A stretch of 64,000 nucleotides of DNA from Streptomyces sp. ITFR-21 (GCF_031844685.1 NZ_CP134605.1:4585001-4649000); one strand, 5' to 3'; positions 1 through 8,165 are shown, counted from the first letter of the stretch. The notes: generated by a model not told the origin, from the letters alone. Translations and numbers: made by a program.

Positions 1-323
1 TCCCGCATGCGGGCCGGCCGGCCGGTCTCCATCCGCTGATCGGCGGCCGACAGCCGTGCGGCCACCAAATCGGTCAGCGCCTCGTCGAGATGACCGAGCG
101 CGGACTGGTACGCCGGATGCCCGGCGGTATGCAGAGCGAACGCAACCGCCGGGGCTCCGTAGAACAGCCCAGCGCTCTCGTGACGGCCAGCGGCCGGCTG
201 GGAAGCCACCGTGCGTGCCGCGCGGTGCGCGGCGTCCCACCGACCGCTGACCCGGGCGAGCGCAGCTTCATACACGACGGACCCGGGCAAGCCCCGCCCT
301 AAGTCGTGCGTGACGTCACTCAT
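1..323 (-). CDS. lanC: LanC-like lanthionine synthetase, 5' part only (runs off the window edge)
   Basis: The first 107 residues of a LanC-type cyclase are present; the rest, with the zinc ligands, lies outside the window. LanC enzymes join Cys thiols to dehydrated Ser/Thr to form (methyl)lanthionine rings. The visible part contains the segment GLFYGAPAVAFALHTAG, typical of LanC N-termini. The ATG at 323 overlaps the lanB stop by 8 nt (ATGAGTGA), so the two genes are translationally coupled. The family call rests on this N-terminal segment and the lanA-lanB context. Confidence 0.85.
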   Translation of the reverse strand, partial: MSDVTHDLGRGLPGSVVYEAALARVSGRWDAAHRAARTVASQPAAGRHESAGLFYGAPAVAFALHTAGHPAYQSALGHLDEALTDLVAARLSAADQRMETGRPARMR

Positions 324-3300
324 CGGCAGCCCCCCGCGCGACGACAGACCGGCACGCCTGCCGGGCCGCGTGCCGGCAAGCCGCCTCCGCCTCCCGATCT
401 GGACCCATAAGCCGGTTGTGGTGCATGTGCAGAAGGGACTCCAGCACCGGACCGACGGGCCGGCCGTCGAGCTGCGCGCGGTACGCGGCAAGGGCGGCGC
501 GACGTCGCTGCAACGCGGCGTTGATCCGGTCCGGCCACCCAGAGCGTGGACCGAGGCCATGGACGCGGACCTCGTCCAGTACCGTCCGCGTGACTTCCTG
601 CCGGCCGGCCGCGTCGGCGGCACTGGTGGCCAGCCAGCGGGCACCTTCCATGTCCCCCAACAGCCCTCTCGCCACGTCGATCATGCCGAGGGCCACCAGG
701 ACCCGGCGGTCGACCTTGGGCAGATCGGCGAGCAGGTACCGGGTGACCTCGCTGTCCGCGACGAACACTTCCTCGGCAGTTCCGAGCGCGTCCCCGGTGC
801 CGTAGCGGCCGAACTCGGGGCGGTAGCCGTCGAGAACGAGCCGGGAGGCGAGCGCGCTGCGCTGGAGCCCCCCGGCCCAGTCCGCCAGGGCCTCGACGAT
901 CGCGGCGTGGGCGTCAGGTTCAGGCAGAGCAATCCGCAGCCGCAGATGGTCGTCCTCTTGCGATGTGCGGTAGCGGATGAACCAGGACGCCGGCCCGCCC
1001 AACGAGTCGAGCAGTTCCGGGAGCCGACGGGTGAGGATCTGATCCATCACGCTCGGGTGCGTGAAGATCTTGGCCTGCGCCCACCGCTGCTCGGCAGCCG
1101 CCGGCGGCGCCAGCATCTGGTTGCGGACCACCGGGGCGGCCTCGACGTCGGGGTGCGGTAACGGCGAGCGCGTAGACGTCATGGGCAGTGTGAGTTCGTG
1201 TGCATGCCCGATCCAACCTAGTTCCTGATCAGGTGGAGTCTCCACCAGCTCGGCGCTCCCCTGGCGCCGGAGGTGGGCGTGCAGCAGATGCGCGTGTACC
1301 GGTTCGGTCAGATCAAGCCGCAGGTAGCGGTCGTCGGAATACAACTCCACGCGGGAGGGGCACTTCCACGTCCGGGCCCATTCGGACAGGGTCTCGTGCC
1401 AGGCAGGCCCGAATCCAGCGGAGGGCAGGTCGTTTACCCCCAGGTGCCACCGGGCGGGCGACAGGATGGACCGGCCGTAGCGGACCCGGGGGAGATACGG
1501 CATACCGACGGTCAGCGGTCCCCAGTCGAAGCGTGTCCAGGCGCCGGCGAAGCTGCGCGCGACCAGGGCGAGGAACCGGGCGACGGGCGGGGCCTGCTTC
1601 TCCAGGGCCAGCGGGTGCAGCACGACGGGCTCAACCACACGGCGGCGCGACATGCTCACCAGCAGCATCCGCGTGCCGGTGGACATCACAGCGAGATCGT
1701 CGAGCGGGATCACGTTGTCGGCCGGCTCCCGGTGCTCGCCGACGGGGATCACGTAGGGGAGGAACGCGGGAATGCGCCCGATGTTCTCGGCGTGCGGGTG
1801 CGGCGGGGTGAAGGAGAGCTGGGCGGCGAGCGCGCCGTCGACCAGCGTCGGCAGCTTCCCGTAGGCAGCCCCGATGCTGTCGCCGTCCAGCGTGACGGCG
1901 AAACGGCCTGAGAGAGTCCCGGTGCTCCACGCAGGGCGAACGGCGAGGGTGAAGTCTCCCTGGTCGACTGCGGCCGGCGATTCCGCGAGTACGCGCATCC
2001 CCATTTCCATGTGCGGCACGATCGGCAGCTCGTCGAGGTCTGCGGTGCACAGTTCGTCGATATCGGCGTCTGTGAGCAGGACTTCCTCGGCCCCGTGCAT
2101 GACGGCCTGCCACGCTCTGCGCAGGAGCTGTTCATCGCGCGGCAGCGCTCGTACAGGGGGCTCAGCCAGCGGCGACATGGGAAAGTCCGCCGGCAGACCT
2201 GCTCCGGCGGCCAGGTCGACAGCATCGCGGACCGGCACGAGACTGCCGGCGCCGTACCGCTCCCAGAAGACCTCGTGGTAGCTGGACCACATCGGCTGCT
2301 CCCGCAGATTCCTGGTCAGGCGGAGAAGTGCCTCCCCGGCGCGCTCAGCCTCCTCCAGGACGACCTGGGGAACGCGGACGGTGGCGTTCAGCCGTAGGTC
2401 GAGACTGAGCCGCGTACGGCCCTCGTCGCAGATACCGGTCATCTTGGCGGCTGCCATCTCCCGCAGCTTCCTCGCCGCCACAGGGGACTGGGCGGAGTTG
2501 TGGAGTACGAACAAGCGCTGCACGAGGCTCAGTTCGTCGAGCAGGGCCACCGTGTCCGGTTTCAGGTCCGCCGACGCCGGCGTGAGCACATGAAGCATGT
2601 GCCCGAGAGGATCGGTGTCGGTCATGGGCGCAGACAGGTCGCTCGTCAGCGCGCCTACTTCCAGCGCATCGGTGAGGAGCTTCGCCGCTTGAGCGGGGGT
2701 GCCCCCTAACGCCGACAGTCGGTCGAGGATTTCGCTCCCGATCACCGGGCTTGTGGCGAGGTCCAAGAGCGCGGCCATGGGTCGGAGAACTCGCGTGCTT
2801 GCAAGCCGGCCGCCGGACAGCGGCATGTCGAGGACATCGCCGCGCCGCACGGCCAAGTCGCTCACGCAGAAGCGCAGATGAGGCACCACGTCTGGCCGAG
2901 ACACAAGCCCACGGCGAACGTGGTCCAGCCACAGAGTGTCTGGCCGGGCGAGGGGCTTGTGCACCGCGCCGATTATGCCCTCGCACGGTCCGCAGACTGC
3001 CGTGGCCACACCGGCGAACAACCCGAACGGAGTGGGCCGGCCGGCTGCCCGCAGGAAGTACCTGGCGGTGGCGTGCACCATCTTGCGGAGCTGCTTGGCC
3101 GAGACTTCCTCGCCCCGCAGCACGCCGTCCACGGCTTGGGCGAGCCGAGGGGTGGCGGATCGAACGGCCTCCGAGAAGGGCGGAACGGCCCAGACCTCCT
3201 CCAGCCAACGCCGGCAGTCCGCCTGGTCGTTCTCGGCCGGCCAGCGGATGCTCTGGGCGTCCAGCGGCAGCACGGCGGCCCGAACGAGGAGCACGTCGCC

Positions 3301-3327
3301 CCTTCGGATGAATCTGGCCCGAGACAT
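316..3327 (-). CDS. lanB: Class I lantibiotic dehydratase (LanB)
   Basis: This 1003-aa protein is a full-length LanB. LanB enzymes glutamylate Ser/Thr of the precursor core using Glu-tRNA and then eliminate glutamate to give Dha/Dhb. The N-terminal dehydratase domain carries the family signature GRPTPFGLFAG near residue 100. The C-terminal SpaB_C-type domain (about residues 720-980) carries WFIRYRTSQEDDHLRLRI. Having both domains in one chain points to a lanthipeptide enzyme rather than a split thiopeptide pair. The ATG at 3327 follows an AAGGGA ribosome site. It lies 77 nt after the lanA stop, with a strong hairpin between, and overlaps lanC downstream. Confidence 0.96.
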   Translation of the reverse strand: MSRARFIRRGDVLLVRAAVLPLDAQSIRWPAENDQADCRRWLEEVWAVPPFSEAVRSATPRLAQAVDGVLRGEEVSAKQLRKMVHATARYFLRAAGRPTPFGLFAGVATAVCGPCEGIIGAVHKPLARPDTLWLDHVRRGLVSRPDVVPHLRFCVSDLAVRRGDVLDMPLSGGRLASTRVLRPMAALLDLATSPVIGSEILDRLSALGGTPAQAAKLLTDALEVGALTSDLSAPMTDTDPLGHMLHVLTPASADLKPDTVALLDELSLVQRLFVLHNSAQSPVAARKLREMAAAKMTGICDEGRTRLSLDLRLNATVRVPQVVLEEAERAGEALLRLTRNLREQPMWSSYHEVFWERYGAGSLVPVRDAVDLAAGAGLPADFPMSPLAEPPVRALPRDEQLLRRAWQAVMHGAEEVLLTDADIDELCTADLDELPIVPHMEMGMRVLAESPAAVDQGDFTLAVRPAWSTGTLSGRFAVTLDGDSIGAAYGKLPTLVDGALAAQLSFTPPHPHAENIGRIPAFLPYVIPVGEHREPADNVIPLDDLAVMSTGTRMLLVSMSRRRVVEPVVLHPLALEKQAPPVARFLALVARSFAGAWTRFDWGPLTVGMPYLPRVRYGRSILSPARWHLGVNDLPSAGFGPAWHETLSEWARTWKCPSRVELYSDDRYLRLDLTEPVHAHLLHAHLRRQGSAELVETPPDQELGWIGHAHELTLPMTSTRSPLPHPDVEAAPVVRNQMLAPPAAAEQRWAQAKIFTHPSVMDQILTRRLPELLDSLGGPASWFIRYRTSQEDDHLRLRIALPEPDAHAAIVEALADWAGGLQRSALASRLVLDGYRPEFGRYGTGDALGTAEEVFVADSEVTRYLLADLPKVDRRVLVALGMIDVARGLLGDMEGARWLATSAADAAGRQEVTRTVLDEVRVHGLGPRSGWPDRINAALQRRRAALAAYRAQLDGRPVGPVLESLLHMHHNRLMGPDREAEAACRHAARQACRSVVARGAADE

Positions 3328-3348
3328 CGAGGTTCCCTTCTGCCCTGC

Positions 3349-3378
3349 CCGTGCGGGGCGGTTCCCCGCCCCGCACGG
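3349..3378 (-). terminator. 13-bp hairpin between lanA and lanB (attenuator candidate)
   Basis: The arms at 3349-3361 and 3366-3378 are perfectly complementary over 13 bp with a TTCC loop. There is no strong U-tract. In the lanA-lanB gap such a hairpin could partly terminate transcription or stabilise the lanA mRNA end, giving more precursor than enzyme. That role is inferred from position. Confidence 0.7.
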
Positions 3379-3404
3379 ACTTCAGCCTTCGCTCGGCTCA
3401 GGTG

Positions 3405-3578
3405 TCAGCTCGCGCACGCCGAGGCGCACGTGCTGCCGCACCCGTCACCGGTGCCGCAGTCGGTGGGAACGACGGTGGGCGAGTCCGTGATGGCGATGTC
3501 GAGCTGCCACTCGTCCGGGGGGGTAGTCGTGCTGTTGATCGTGGTGCTGACCGGCTTGGTCTCGGTCGCAGTGGACAA
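3405..3578 (-). CDS. lanA: Lanthipeptide precursor peptide (LanA), TTG start
   Basis: A 57-aa peptide is encoded from TTG at 3578, preceded by a GGAGG ribosome site. The N-terminal 33 or so residues are Cys-free and Ser/Thr-rich. They contain WQLDI, which resembles the FNLD-type leader box read by LanB but has Trp in place of Phe. The C-terminal end holds all four Cys (41, 47, 51, 55) among Gly, Ser and Thr: TDCGTGDGCGSTCASACAS. This leader/core split directly upstream of lanB identifies the substrate of the cluster. The protease cleavage site and ring pattern cannot be read. The gene is easily missed because of its length and TTG start. Confidence 0.88.
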   Translation of the reverse strand: MSTATETKPVSTTINSTTTPPDEWQLDIAITDSPTVVPTDCGTGDGCGSTCASACAS

Positions 3579-3903
3579 GGCGATACCTCCGATGTAGCGA
3601 CTGATCGTTTAGCGAGGGGAAATGTATTCCTGCTCGCCTGGGAAAAAACTAGTACCCCGACTCGGCCATGGGAAGAGGGAATTGAGCCTGCATCAAAATT
3701 GGCATATGTACATGCTGTTGAAATGCTTTAGGCATGCCAATAGCTGGACTGACCTGCGACGTGAAGAGTCGCGCGAATGAGGTCAGTCCAGACAACATAG
3801 CTGCAATATCGCTACTTCCCGCTCTCGGGGGCATCCTCTCTTAGAATCGACATCGCTGAGCGTCTGAAATATTTCGCGGGAGACGTCGAGAGGCTCAGGA
3901 GAA

Positions 3904-3941
3904 GGGCCCGGTCGGCACGGCGCAAAACACCGACCGGGCCC
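3904..3941. terminator. 12-bp perfect hairpin, bidirectional terminator candidate
   Basis: Arms 3904-3915 and 3930-3941 (GGGCCCGGTCGG and its complement) pair perfectly around a 14-nt A-rich loop. The hairpin insulates the lanthipeptide genes from the regulator genes to the right. Confidence 0.7.
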
Positions 3942-4117
3942 ATCGCGGCAGAAGGGGACTTTCCTACGCGCACTTCCTGGAAAGTCAAAGTGAAACGCTC
4001 CTGTCGCGTCCCACCCCTTCCGCCGCAGTCTTCGGTCACCCCCGCCGAGCCGGTTGCACGGCGAGGGTGATGTGCACGGCCCGGCCCGGGGGCGTTTGGA
4101 CTAGCCGGGCCATGCAC

Positions 4118-4156
4118 GCTGCGAACGCCACCCCCCACGGGCCACGCGTTCGCAGC
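4118..4156 (-). terminator. Terminator hairpin after the 4169-4582 gene
   Basis: The 11-bp arms 4118-4128 and 4146-4156 (GCTGCGAACGC and complement) lie directly downstream of the minus-strand stop at 4169. Confidence 0.65.
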
Positions 4157-4168
4157 AACCTCGACGGA

Positions 4169-4582
4169 TCAGGGCCCACCTGATGCCGTCGAGGAGTCTC
4201 TTGTCGGCCTTGCGGCGGGTGCCCACGTACGCAGTCCGCCCACGACACGTTCCAGCAGGGCCTCGGTAGGGGGCGCCGCGTCTGGAGAGGCCATCTCCTG
4301 CAAGGCGGCCGTCCCCTCGGCTACGAGCGAGGAGTCCTCTTCGGCCCGACGACGGGCCTTTTGGATGAGCGAGTACTGGAGTGCACGAACCTGCTGTGTC
4401 AGGTCGGTGAACGACGCGGTGTCCAGGTAGACCTTGAAGTCGGCTATCTCGACACCGTCGACCGGTTCGAGCAGCCGGCCTCGCACATCGAGGCGAACGG
4501 ACAGCCCGGCAAGTTCACTTCCAGCCACGTCGGAGTCATCGAGTACGGAGAGGCGCAGACCGGACTCTGCGAGGAGGGCCAT
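4169..4582 (-). CDS. Hypothetical protein coupled to an ATP-binding regulator
   Basis: A 137-aa protein of unknown function. The first 75 residues are hydrophobic and charged with beta-strand character, and the middle is helical and rich in Gln, Arg and Glu. It starts at ATG 4582, 4 nt after the stop of the ATP-binding protein gene, so the two form one operon. No catalytic motif or membrane segment is visible. A partner role for the ATP-binding protein is suggested only by the coupling. Confidence 0.7.
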   Translation of the reverse strand: MALLAESGLRLSVLDDSDVAGSELAGLSVRLDVRGRLLEPVDGVEIADFKVYLDTASFTDLTQQVRALQYSLIQKARRRAEEDSSLVAEGTAALQEMASPDAAPPTEALLERVVGGLRTWAPAARPTRDSSTASGGP

Positions 4583-4586
4583 CGGT

Positions 4587-4985
4587 TCACCACCCCTTCG
4601 GCTCGAAGCAGACGGACTTTCCGCCCAGCTCTTCGTCGGCGCACACCGTGTAGCCCGGCGCCCATGCGGCAAGCATTTCCAGTCCCCTGCCACCGATTGA
4701 GGTCTCGGTGGAGTGCCGCCTGCGGGGCTTCGCCGGCGACGCGTCCCAGATCTCGATTCGAAGATCGGGATGCACCGTGACCCGGTACTCGTCGCCGGCG
4801 CCGTGCACCACAGCGTTGGTTGCCACCTCACTCACCAGCAGTTCGCAGAGGTCGCGTAAGAGGCCGCCGAAAGCCGCGTAGACTTCCACGGCCCACTCTC
4901 GGGCAGCCGCGACGGTCTCCGGTCGGCGGGCGAAGGTGGTCGAAACCACCTCTTCTCGATCTGCTCCGTGCTGATCTGTGTGCAT
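4587..4985 (-). CDS. RsbW-like ATP-binding regulatory protein (HATPase_c_2)
   Basis: A 132-aa GHKL-fold protein resembling anti-sigma-factor kinases. It shows the N-box type segment ELLVSEVATNAVVHG, the D-box region IEIWDASPAKP, and GGRGLEML as the Gly-rich lid. The ATG at 4985 has GGAGG 5 nt upstream. In Streptomyces such proteins commonly sit next to XRE/DUF5753 and DUF397 genes, as here (divergent from 5191-6087). The shared intergenic region holds two 10-bp repeats. Its partner and targets are unknown. Confidence 0.88.
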   Translation of the reverse strand: MHTDQHGADREEVVSTTFARRPETVAAAREWAVEVYAAFGGLLRDLCELLVSEVATNAVVHGAGDEYRVTVHPDLRIEIWDASPAKPRRRHSTETSIGGRGLEMLAAWAPGYTVCADEELGGKSVCFEPKGW

Positions 4986-5074
4986 GGCAGCCTCCAACAA
5001 CGTGGTTGTGGGCCAACCACGTAGATGAGCACGCATCGCTACGTATCCCGCTCGGTGCGTGATGCCGAGTGTGG

Positions 5075-5096
5075 TGCGATCGCAGGTGCGATCGCA
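5075..5096. repeat. Two TGCGATCGCA repeats spaced 12 bp (operator candidate)
   Basis: The palindromic 10-mer TGCGATCGCA occurs at 5075-5084 and 5087-5096, a centre-to-centre distance of 12 bp. The pair lies between the divergent starts at 4985 and 5191. Related arrays with the same spacing are at 13594-13627 and 14221-14254. Confidence 0.8.
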
Positions 5097-5190
5097 AGCC
5101 CCTCGGCTGAAATACCCTCAGAAGTGCCGCAGGGCAGGCCCGCGCGCTACGCTGCGCAGTGTCCAGACCGGTGGCGAAGGGAGCCGAGAC

Positions 5191-6087
5191 ATGTCGGTCA
5201 ACACGGCTGCCATGGTCGCCAGGGAGCGGTTCGCGGAAGCGCTGAAAGCCGCGCGGATCGCTGCTCGAACGCCCCAGGGTGAGTCGGTCAAGCAGATCGA
5301 CGTCGCGAGAGCCATGGGCCGCGAAACGGTCGACCGCTACTCACGGTTGGAGCGGGCAACCGCGTGGCCTGATGACGCTGAGTGGTCGATCATTCTTCGT
5401 GCCCTGCATGTCGACTTGGAGACCTCCGTCCGTCTGGACACGATGCGTCGTGAGGGCATGGCTATCGGGCAGGGGCGCTACGCCGAATTCGACGATGAGT
5501 TCCCCGAGTCGCTGTTGCAGTTCGTGGCATGGGAGGACGCCGCCCGTCTGGTCAAGACGTGCAGCGCGAACACATTTCCTGCACTCATCCAGTGCGAGAG
5601 GTACGCGGAAGCGCTCACCCTCGCCCAGACTGGAAGCCCACGGGGCGACTACAGCGTGACGCGATCCGTCGAGCTACGCATGAAGCGCCGCGAGATCTTC
5701 GAAAAGAGCCAACCGCCCTCTGTCGAGGCGCTGTTCAGTGAGGGTGCCCTGCACCAGCTCGTTGGCGGCGCCGAGGTCATGGCGGCGCAGCTCGACTCGT
5801 TGATCGTGGACGCAAAACGGGGCGTTTCCATGCGGATAGTGCCATTTGGTGCGAGCGCCACTCCGGTCTACATGTTTCACATTCTTGAGTTCAACGGAGC
5901 TGACGAGAAACCGATTGCGGCCGTTGACTCGATGACGGGTATGACATTCAGGAAGGTCCCGAAGGACGCCCGCGAGGTACGCGAGTTCCGGCGCACCTAC
6001 GATGTTCTTCGGTCCAACGCACTATCCCCTGAAGAGTCGCTGGAAATGATCATAACGCGAAGGAAAGAGCTAACCCGTGCAGCGTGA
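5191..6087 (+). CDS. XRE-family regulator with DUF5753-type C-terminal domain
   Basis: A 298-aa protein. The N-terminal helix-turn-helix lies at about residues 30-80, including SVKQIDVARAMGRETVDRYS. The C-terminal part matches the DUF5753 pattern with LLQF, FPALIQCERYAEAL and late segments around MRIVPFGA. The start at 5191 was chosen because GAAGGGAG lies 8 nt upstream and the fold begins just after it. It overlaps the DUF397 gene, the usual partner of this family in Streptomyces, where such pairs influence development and secondary metabolism. It may bind the repeats at 5075-5096 (inference). Confidence 0.92.
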   Translation: MSVNTAAMVARERFAEALKAARIAARTPQGESVKQIDVARAMGRETVDRYSRLERATAWPDDAEWSIILRALHVDLETSVRLDTMRREGMAIGQGRYAEFDDEFPESLLQFVAWEDAARLVKTCSANTFPALIQCERYAEALTLAQTGSPRGDYSVTRSVELRMKRREIFEKSQPPSVEALFSEGALHQLVGGAEVMAAQLDSLIVDAKRGVSMRIVPFGASATPVYMFHILEFNGADEKPIAAVDSMTGMTFRKVPKDAREVREFRRTYDVLRSNALSPEESLEMIITRRKELTRAA

Positions 6088-6307
6088 CAAGAGCAACCTC
6101 ATGGCGCAGGAGATTCCCGAGGACGCCTGGGTGAAGTCGTCGTTCTCGGGCAACGGCAGCGGCTCCGATTGCGTCGAAATCGGTAAGCTCGCTGGAGGCA
6201 GGGCGATCCGAGACTCCAAGAACCCGGCTGGCGGAGACCTCCGCTTCACCGAAGATCAGATGACTGCGTTCCTTCTGGACGTGAAGGCCGGCAAGTTCGA
6301 CATCTGA
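6077..6307 (+). CDS. DUF397 family protein
   Basis: A 76-aa protein with the DUF397 hallmarks: WVKSSFSG near the N-terminus, then CVEIG, and RDSKNP in the middle. A GTG at 6077 overlaps the XRE gene by 11 nt; an internal ATG at 6101 is an alternative start. DUF397 proteins pair functionally with XRE/DUF5753 regulators. A strong terminator follows. Confidence 0.92.
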   Translation: MQRDKSNLMAQEIPEDAWVKSSFSGNGSGSDCVEIGKLAGGRAIRDSKNPAGGDLRFTEDQMTAFLLDVKAGKFDI

Positions 6308-6320
6308 CCGGCCCGGAGAT

Positions 6321-6368
6321 GACGAAGGCCCGCTCCCACTGTTCAGGCCGGTGGAGCGGGCCTTCGTC
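6321..6368. terminator. Bidirectional terminator between convergent genes
   Basis: GACGAAGGCCCGCTC and its complement form a stem of about 17 bp with one bulge, between the plus-strand DUF397 gene and the minus-strand gene ending at 6370. Confidence 0.85.
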
Positions 6369-6369
6369 G

Positions 6370-6672
6370 TCAGTACGTGGGCATCGAGAAGACGCTGCTG
6401 CGGCCGTTGGTGGTCGACGGGGCGCCAGTGGGTGCGGTGCCGAGGCCGAGCTGCGCTCGGGTGGGCCGTCCACGGACGGGCGACGTGCCGGGCTGGGCGC
6501 TCAGGCGCGGGAGCGAGGCGGCTTCGAGAGCCGGTGTGGCGCCAGGGCGGGGGTCGGGCAGCTCCGTGGGCCAGCCGGCCGCGAGCGAGCTTCGAGGGCC
6601 GCCGGTGGGAGTGCCGGGAAGCAGCTCCTGGTATGCCTGCCAGGCGGGATTGGGCCTCCGGACGAGGGGCAT
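6370..6672 (-). CDS. Hypothetical Pro-rich protein
   Basis: A 100-aa protein, rich in Pro, Arg, Gly and Thr and probably disordered after the first 20 residues. ATG 6672 has a clear AGGAGG upstream. No domain is recognised. It stands alone, with terminators on both sides. Confidence 0.65.
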   Translation of the reverse strand: MPLVRRPNPAWQAYQELLPGTPTGGPRSSLAAGWPTELPDPRPGATPALEAASLPRLSAQPGTSPVRGRPTRAQLGLGTAPTGAPSTTNGRSSVFSMPTY

Positions 6673-6747
6673 GACGGGACCTCCTCTCGGTAGGACGTAG
6701 TCCACGGTGGCCGGAAGGAAATTGTTGGCGGTAATCGCAGGTATGGG

Positions 6748-6788
6748 GAGGCCCACGTCCTGGCTCGGGATTGCAGGACGTGGGCCTC
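6748..6788 (-). terminator. 15-bp terminator after the 6802-7131 gene
   Basis: GAGGCCCACGTCCTG (6748-6762) pairs perfectly with 6774-6788. Confidence 0.85.
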
Positions 6789-6801
6789 TGTCGACGGTTG
6801 G

Positions 6802-7131
6802 TCAGGGGTTACCGAATTCTGGCTTCGCGTACGTCATCTTGGGGATCAGCAGGTTCAGTGCTTCGATGCGGAGGTACTTCTCCGCCGTGTTGTGGCCGTC
6901 CCAGGCGTAGCCGTCAACCATCGGCACGTTCAACCCATCGAAGACGTCTTTGTCGTCGGGGTGGATGTGCCAGGAGAGCTGGCCTTTCGGCGACTCGATG
7001 TAAAGCACTGGCCAGTTCGGAGTCTTGCGGTCGTTGAAGGCGAAAACGCCGCCGAACATCCCCACATAGCCGCCCAGCAGGTAGGCGCGCTCTCGGTAGA
7101 CGGTGAGGCCGCCGTCCTGGTCACTGGGCAC
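6802..7131 (-). CDS. Conserved actinobacterial protein of unknown function
   Basis: A 109-aa protein with many aromatic residues, including GVFAFNDRKTPNWPVLYIES and WDGHNTAEKY. I recognise the WDGH/TAEKY style from small actinobacterial and phage proteins but know no function. It starts at GTG 7131 and overlaps the stop of the upstream 56-aa gene by 11 nt, so the two form a pair. Confidence 0.75.
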   Translation of the reverse strand: MPSDQDGGLTVYRERAYLLGGYVGMFGGVFAFNDRKTPNWPVLYIESPKGQLSWHIHPDDKDVFDGLNVPMVDGYAWDGHNTAEKYLRIEALNLLIPKMTYAKPEFGNP

Positions 7132-7291
7132 GGCGCACCGCCATCAGCGGAACGGGGAGCACCAGGCCGCCTGGGGTCGCCTCCCAGCCCATGCGCAGCA
7201 CGAGTTCGACGTCGCGCGTGGTGCCGAGAAGGAGGCCGGCCACAACGGTTCTCGTCGGGCCGGCCACCGGTACGGGCGTCAAGTCATTCAT
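7121..7291 (-). CDS. Small conserved protein, upstream partner of 6802-7131
   Basis: A 56-aa protein starting at ATG 7291 after AGAAAGGGG. It is mostly hydrophobic strands: TRTVVAGLLLGTTRDVELV and GGLVLPVPLMAV. Its stop is embedded in the next gene's start region (11-nt overlap), which supports real translation. Function unknown. A palindromic motif at 7401-7425 lies upstream. Confidence 0.65.
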   Translation of the reverse strand: MNDLTPVPVAGPTRTVVAGLLLGTTRDVELVLRMGWEATPGGLVLPVPLMAVRRAQ

Positions 7292-7400
7292 TAGGGTGGC
7301 CCCTTTCTGATCGGCGTTGACGCCTATACTCGCTACCGGCGTGAAAGGGCGGACCGCGACACGTGTGGGCGACCGAGTGAATTGTCAGAGGCTTCTACAG

Positions 7401-7425
7401 AACTGTTATGCCACCACTCGAACGG
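7401..7425. promoter_or_regulatory. Copy of the CACYCGAAYGGGTG motif family (half-degenerate)
   Basis: AACTGTTATGCCACCACTCG followed by AACGG matches the flank and left half of the motif found at six other intergenic sites in the window. The right half (GGGTGA) is lost. It lies about 110 nt upstream of the minus-strand gene starting at 7291. Confidence 0.6.
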
Positions 7426-7438
7426 CGTAGTTGTTTAG

Positions 7439-7852
7439 CTATAGCGCACGAGGAGCGAAGACCAGCACGGCCGAGATCCCGAGCTGCACGGCGAGGTCCA
7501 GGCGGTTCGTCTCGCTCAAGCGGGTCCGTTCTTCGAGGGTCTTGGTGAGGGAGCGGTGGAGATCCTGGCGAATGCCGAGCTGCTCGCCTGGCGCGTAGAC
7601 GTGGCTGGCTCGCTGTTCGGCCTCGGTCGCCGCCAGGTGGAGCAGCGGAACGTCGGCACCGGCCGGCAGGCCGGCCGCGAGGTCGGCGTGCTCGCATTCC
7701 GGGCAGCAGCACACCAGGGAACGGAATCGGTCCACCTGGTCACAGCGGCTGTGGTTGCCCGAGGCGCACGCGGGCGACAGGTAGAGCACTTCCATCAGTC
7801 CCCGGAGCAGCTCTACGGCCTGGGGGATGGGCAGGCTGAGGTCGTCAGACAC
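7439..7852 (-). CDS. Hypothetical Cys-rich protein
   Basis: A 137-aa protein starting at GTG 7852, overlapping the upstream winged-helix gene by 8 nt (GTGTCTGA). A Cys cluster (C29, C37, C48-C50, C53) in CASGNHSRC and CCCPEC may bind zinc; a helical tail follows. Coupling to the HTH gene suggests a two-gene regulatory unit, but the function is unknown. Confidence 0.7.
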   Translation of the reverse strand: MSDDLSLPIPQAVELLRGLMEVLYLSPACASGNHSRCDQVDRFRSLVCCCPECEHADLAAGLPAGADVPLLHLAATEAEQRASHVYAPGEQLGIRQDLHRSLTKTLEERTRLSETNRLDLAVQLGISAVLVFAPRAL

Positions 7853-8093
7853 GGTTAGTCTCCTGCCCGGTCGGGCTGCTACCCCAGGCGTTGACGTGGT
7901 CGCGGCCGGCTTCGGTGATGGTGTATCGGGCGTGTCCGTCTCTCGGTGCGCTGACCGCGTGCTGGTCGCGAAGGAGGGCTTGGAGCGCGGCGAAGGCGCG
8001 GCCAGACGGGATGTCAGTGGCGTCCACGATTTCGAGGACGGTGCACTCTCCGGCGTCGAAAAGAGCGCGGAGTGCTCGCATTTTCTCGGTCAT
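7845..8093 (-). CDS. Winged-helix DNA-binding protein, small
   Basis: An 82-aa protein with a helix-turn-helix (TVLEIVDATDIPSGRAFAAL, helices to about residue 45) followed by a wing, ARYTITEAGRDHV. That resembles MarR/PadR-type wings ending in a helix. ATG 8093. It is the first gene of a pair with 7439-7852. Confidence 0.75.
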   Translation of the reverse strand: MTEKMRALRALFDAGECTVLEIVDATDIPSGRAFAALQALLRDQHAVSAPRDGHARYTITEAGRDHVNAWGSSPTGQETNRV

Positions 8094-8128
8094 GACACCT
8101 CAGTCGCTCGTGGCTGGACAGAAAAACC

Positions 8129-8165
8129 AAGAGCCCTCCGCCGGCAGGGTCAGCGGAGGGCTCTT
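8129..8165 (-). terminator. Terminator after the 8274-8774 gene
   Basis: AAGAGCCCTCCGC (8129-8141) pairs perfectly with 8153-8165. The flanking bases are A-rich on the left, giving a U-run for minus-strand transcripts. Confidence 0.85.

Larger units (their letters stand above)
3579..4168. other. Intergenic region upstream of the lanthipeptide genes
   Basis: 590 nt without a convincing gene. The lanA-proximal 300 nt is AT-richer than its surroundings and should hold the lanA promoter on the minus strand, though I cannot fix -35/-10 boxes. The lanA-distal part holds two strong hairpins (3904-3941 and 4118-4156). A 61-codon minus-strand frame at 3649-3834 has no clear ribosome site or protein features and is not called. 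Confidence 0.5.

Noticed and set aside
211..1161. 316-codon plus-strand open frame opposite lanB
   Set aside because: High-GC shadow frame; lanB on the other strand has clear family motifs.
3649..3834. 61-codon minus-strand frame upstream of lanA
   Set aside because: No convincing ribosome site, AT-rich promoter-like DNA, no precursor-like Cys/Ser/Thr core.
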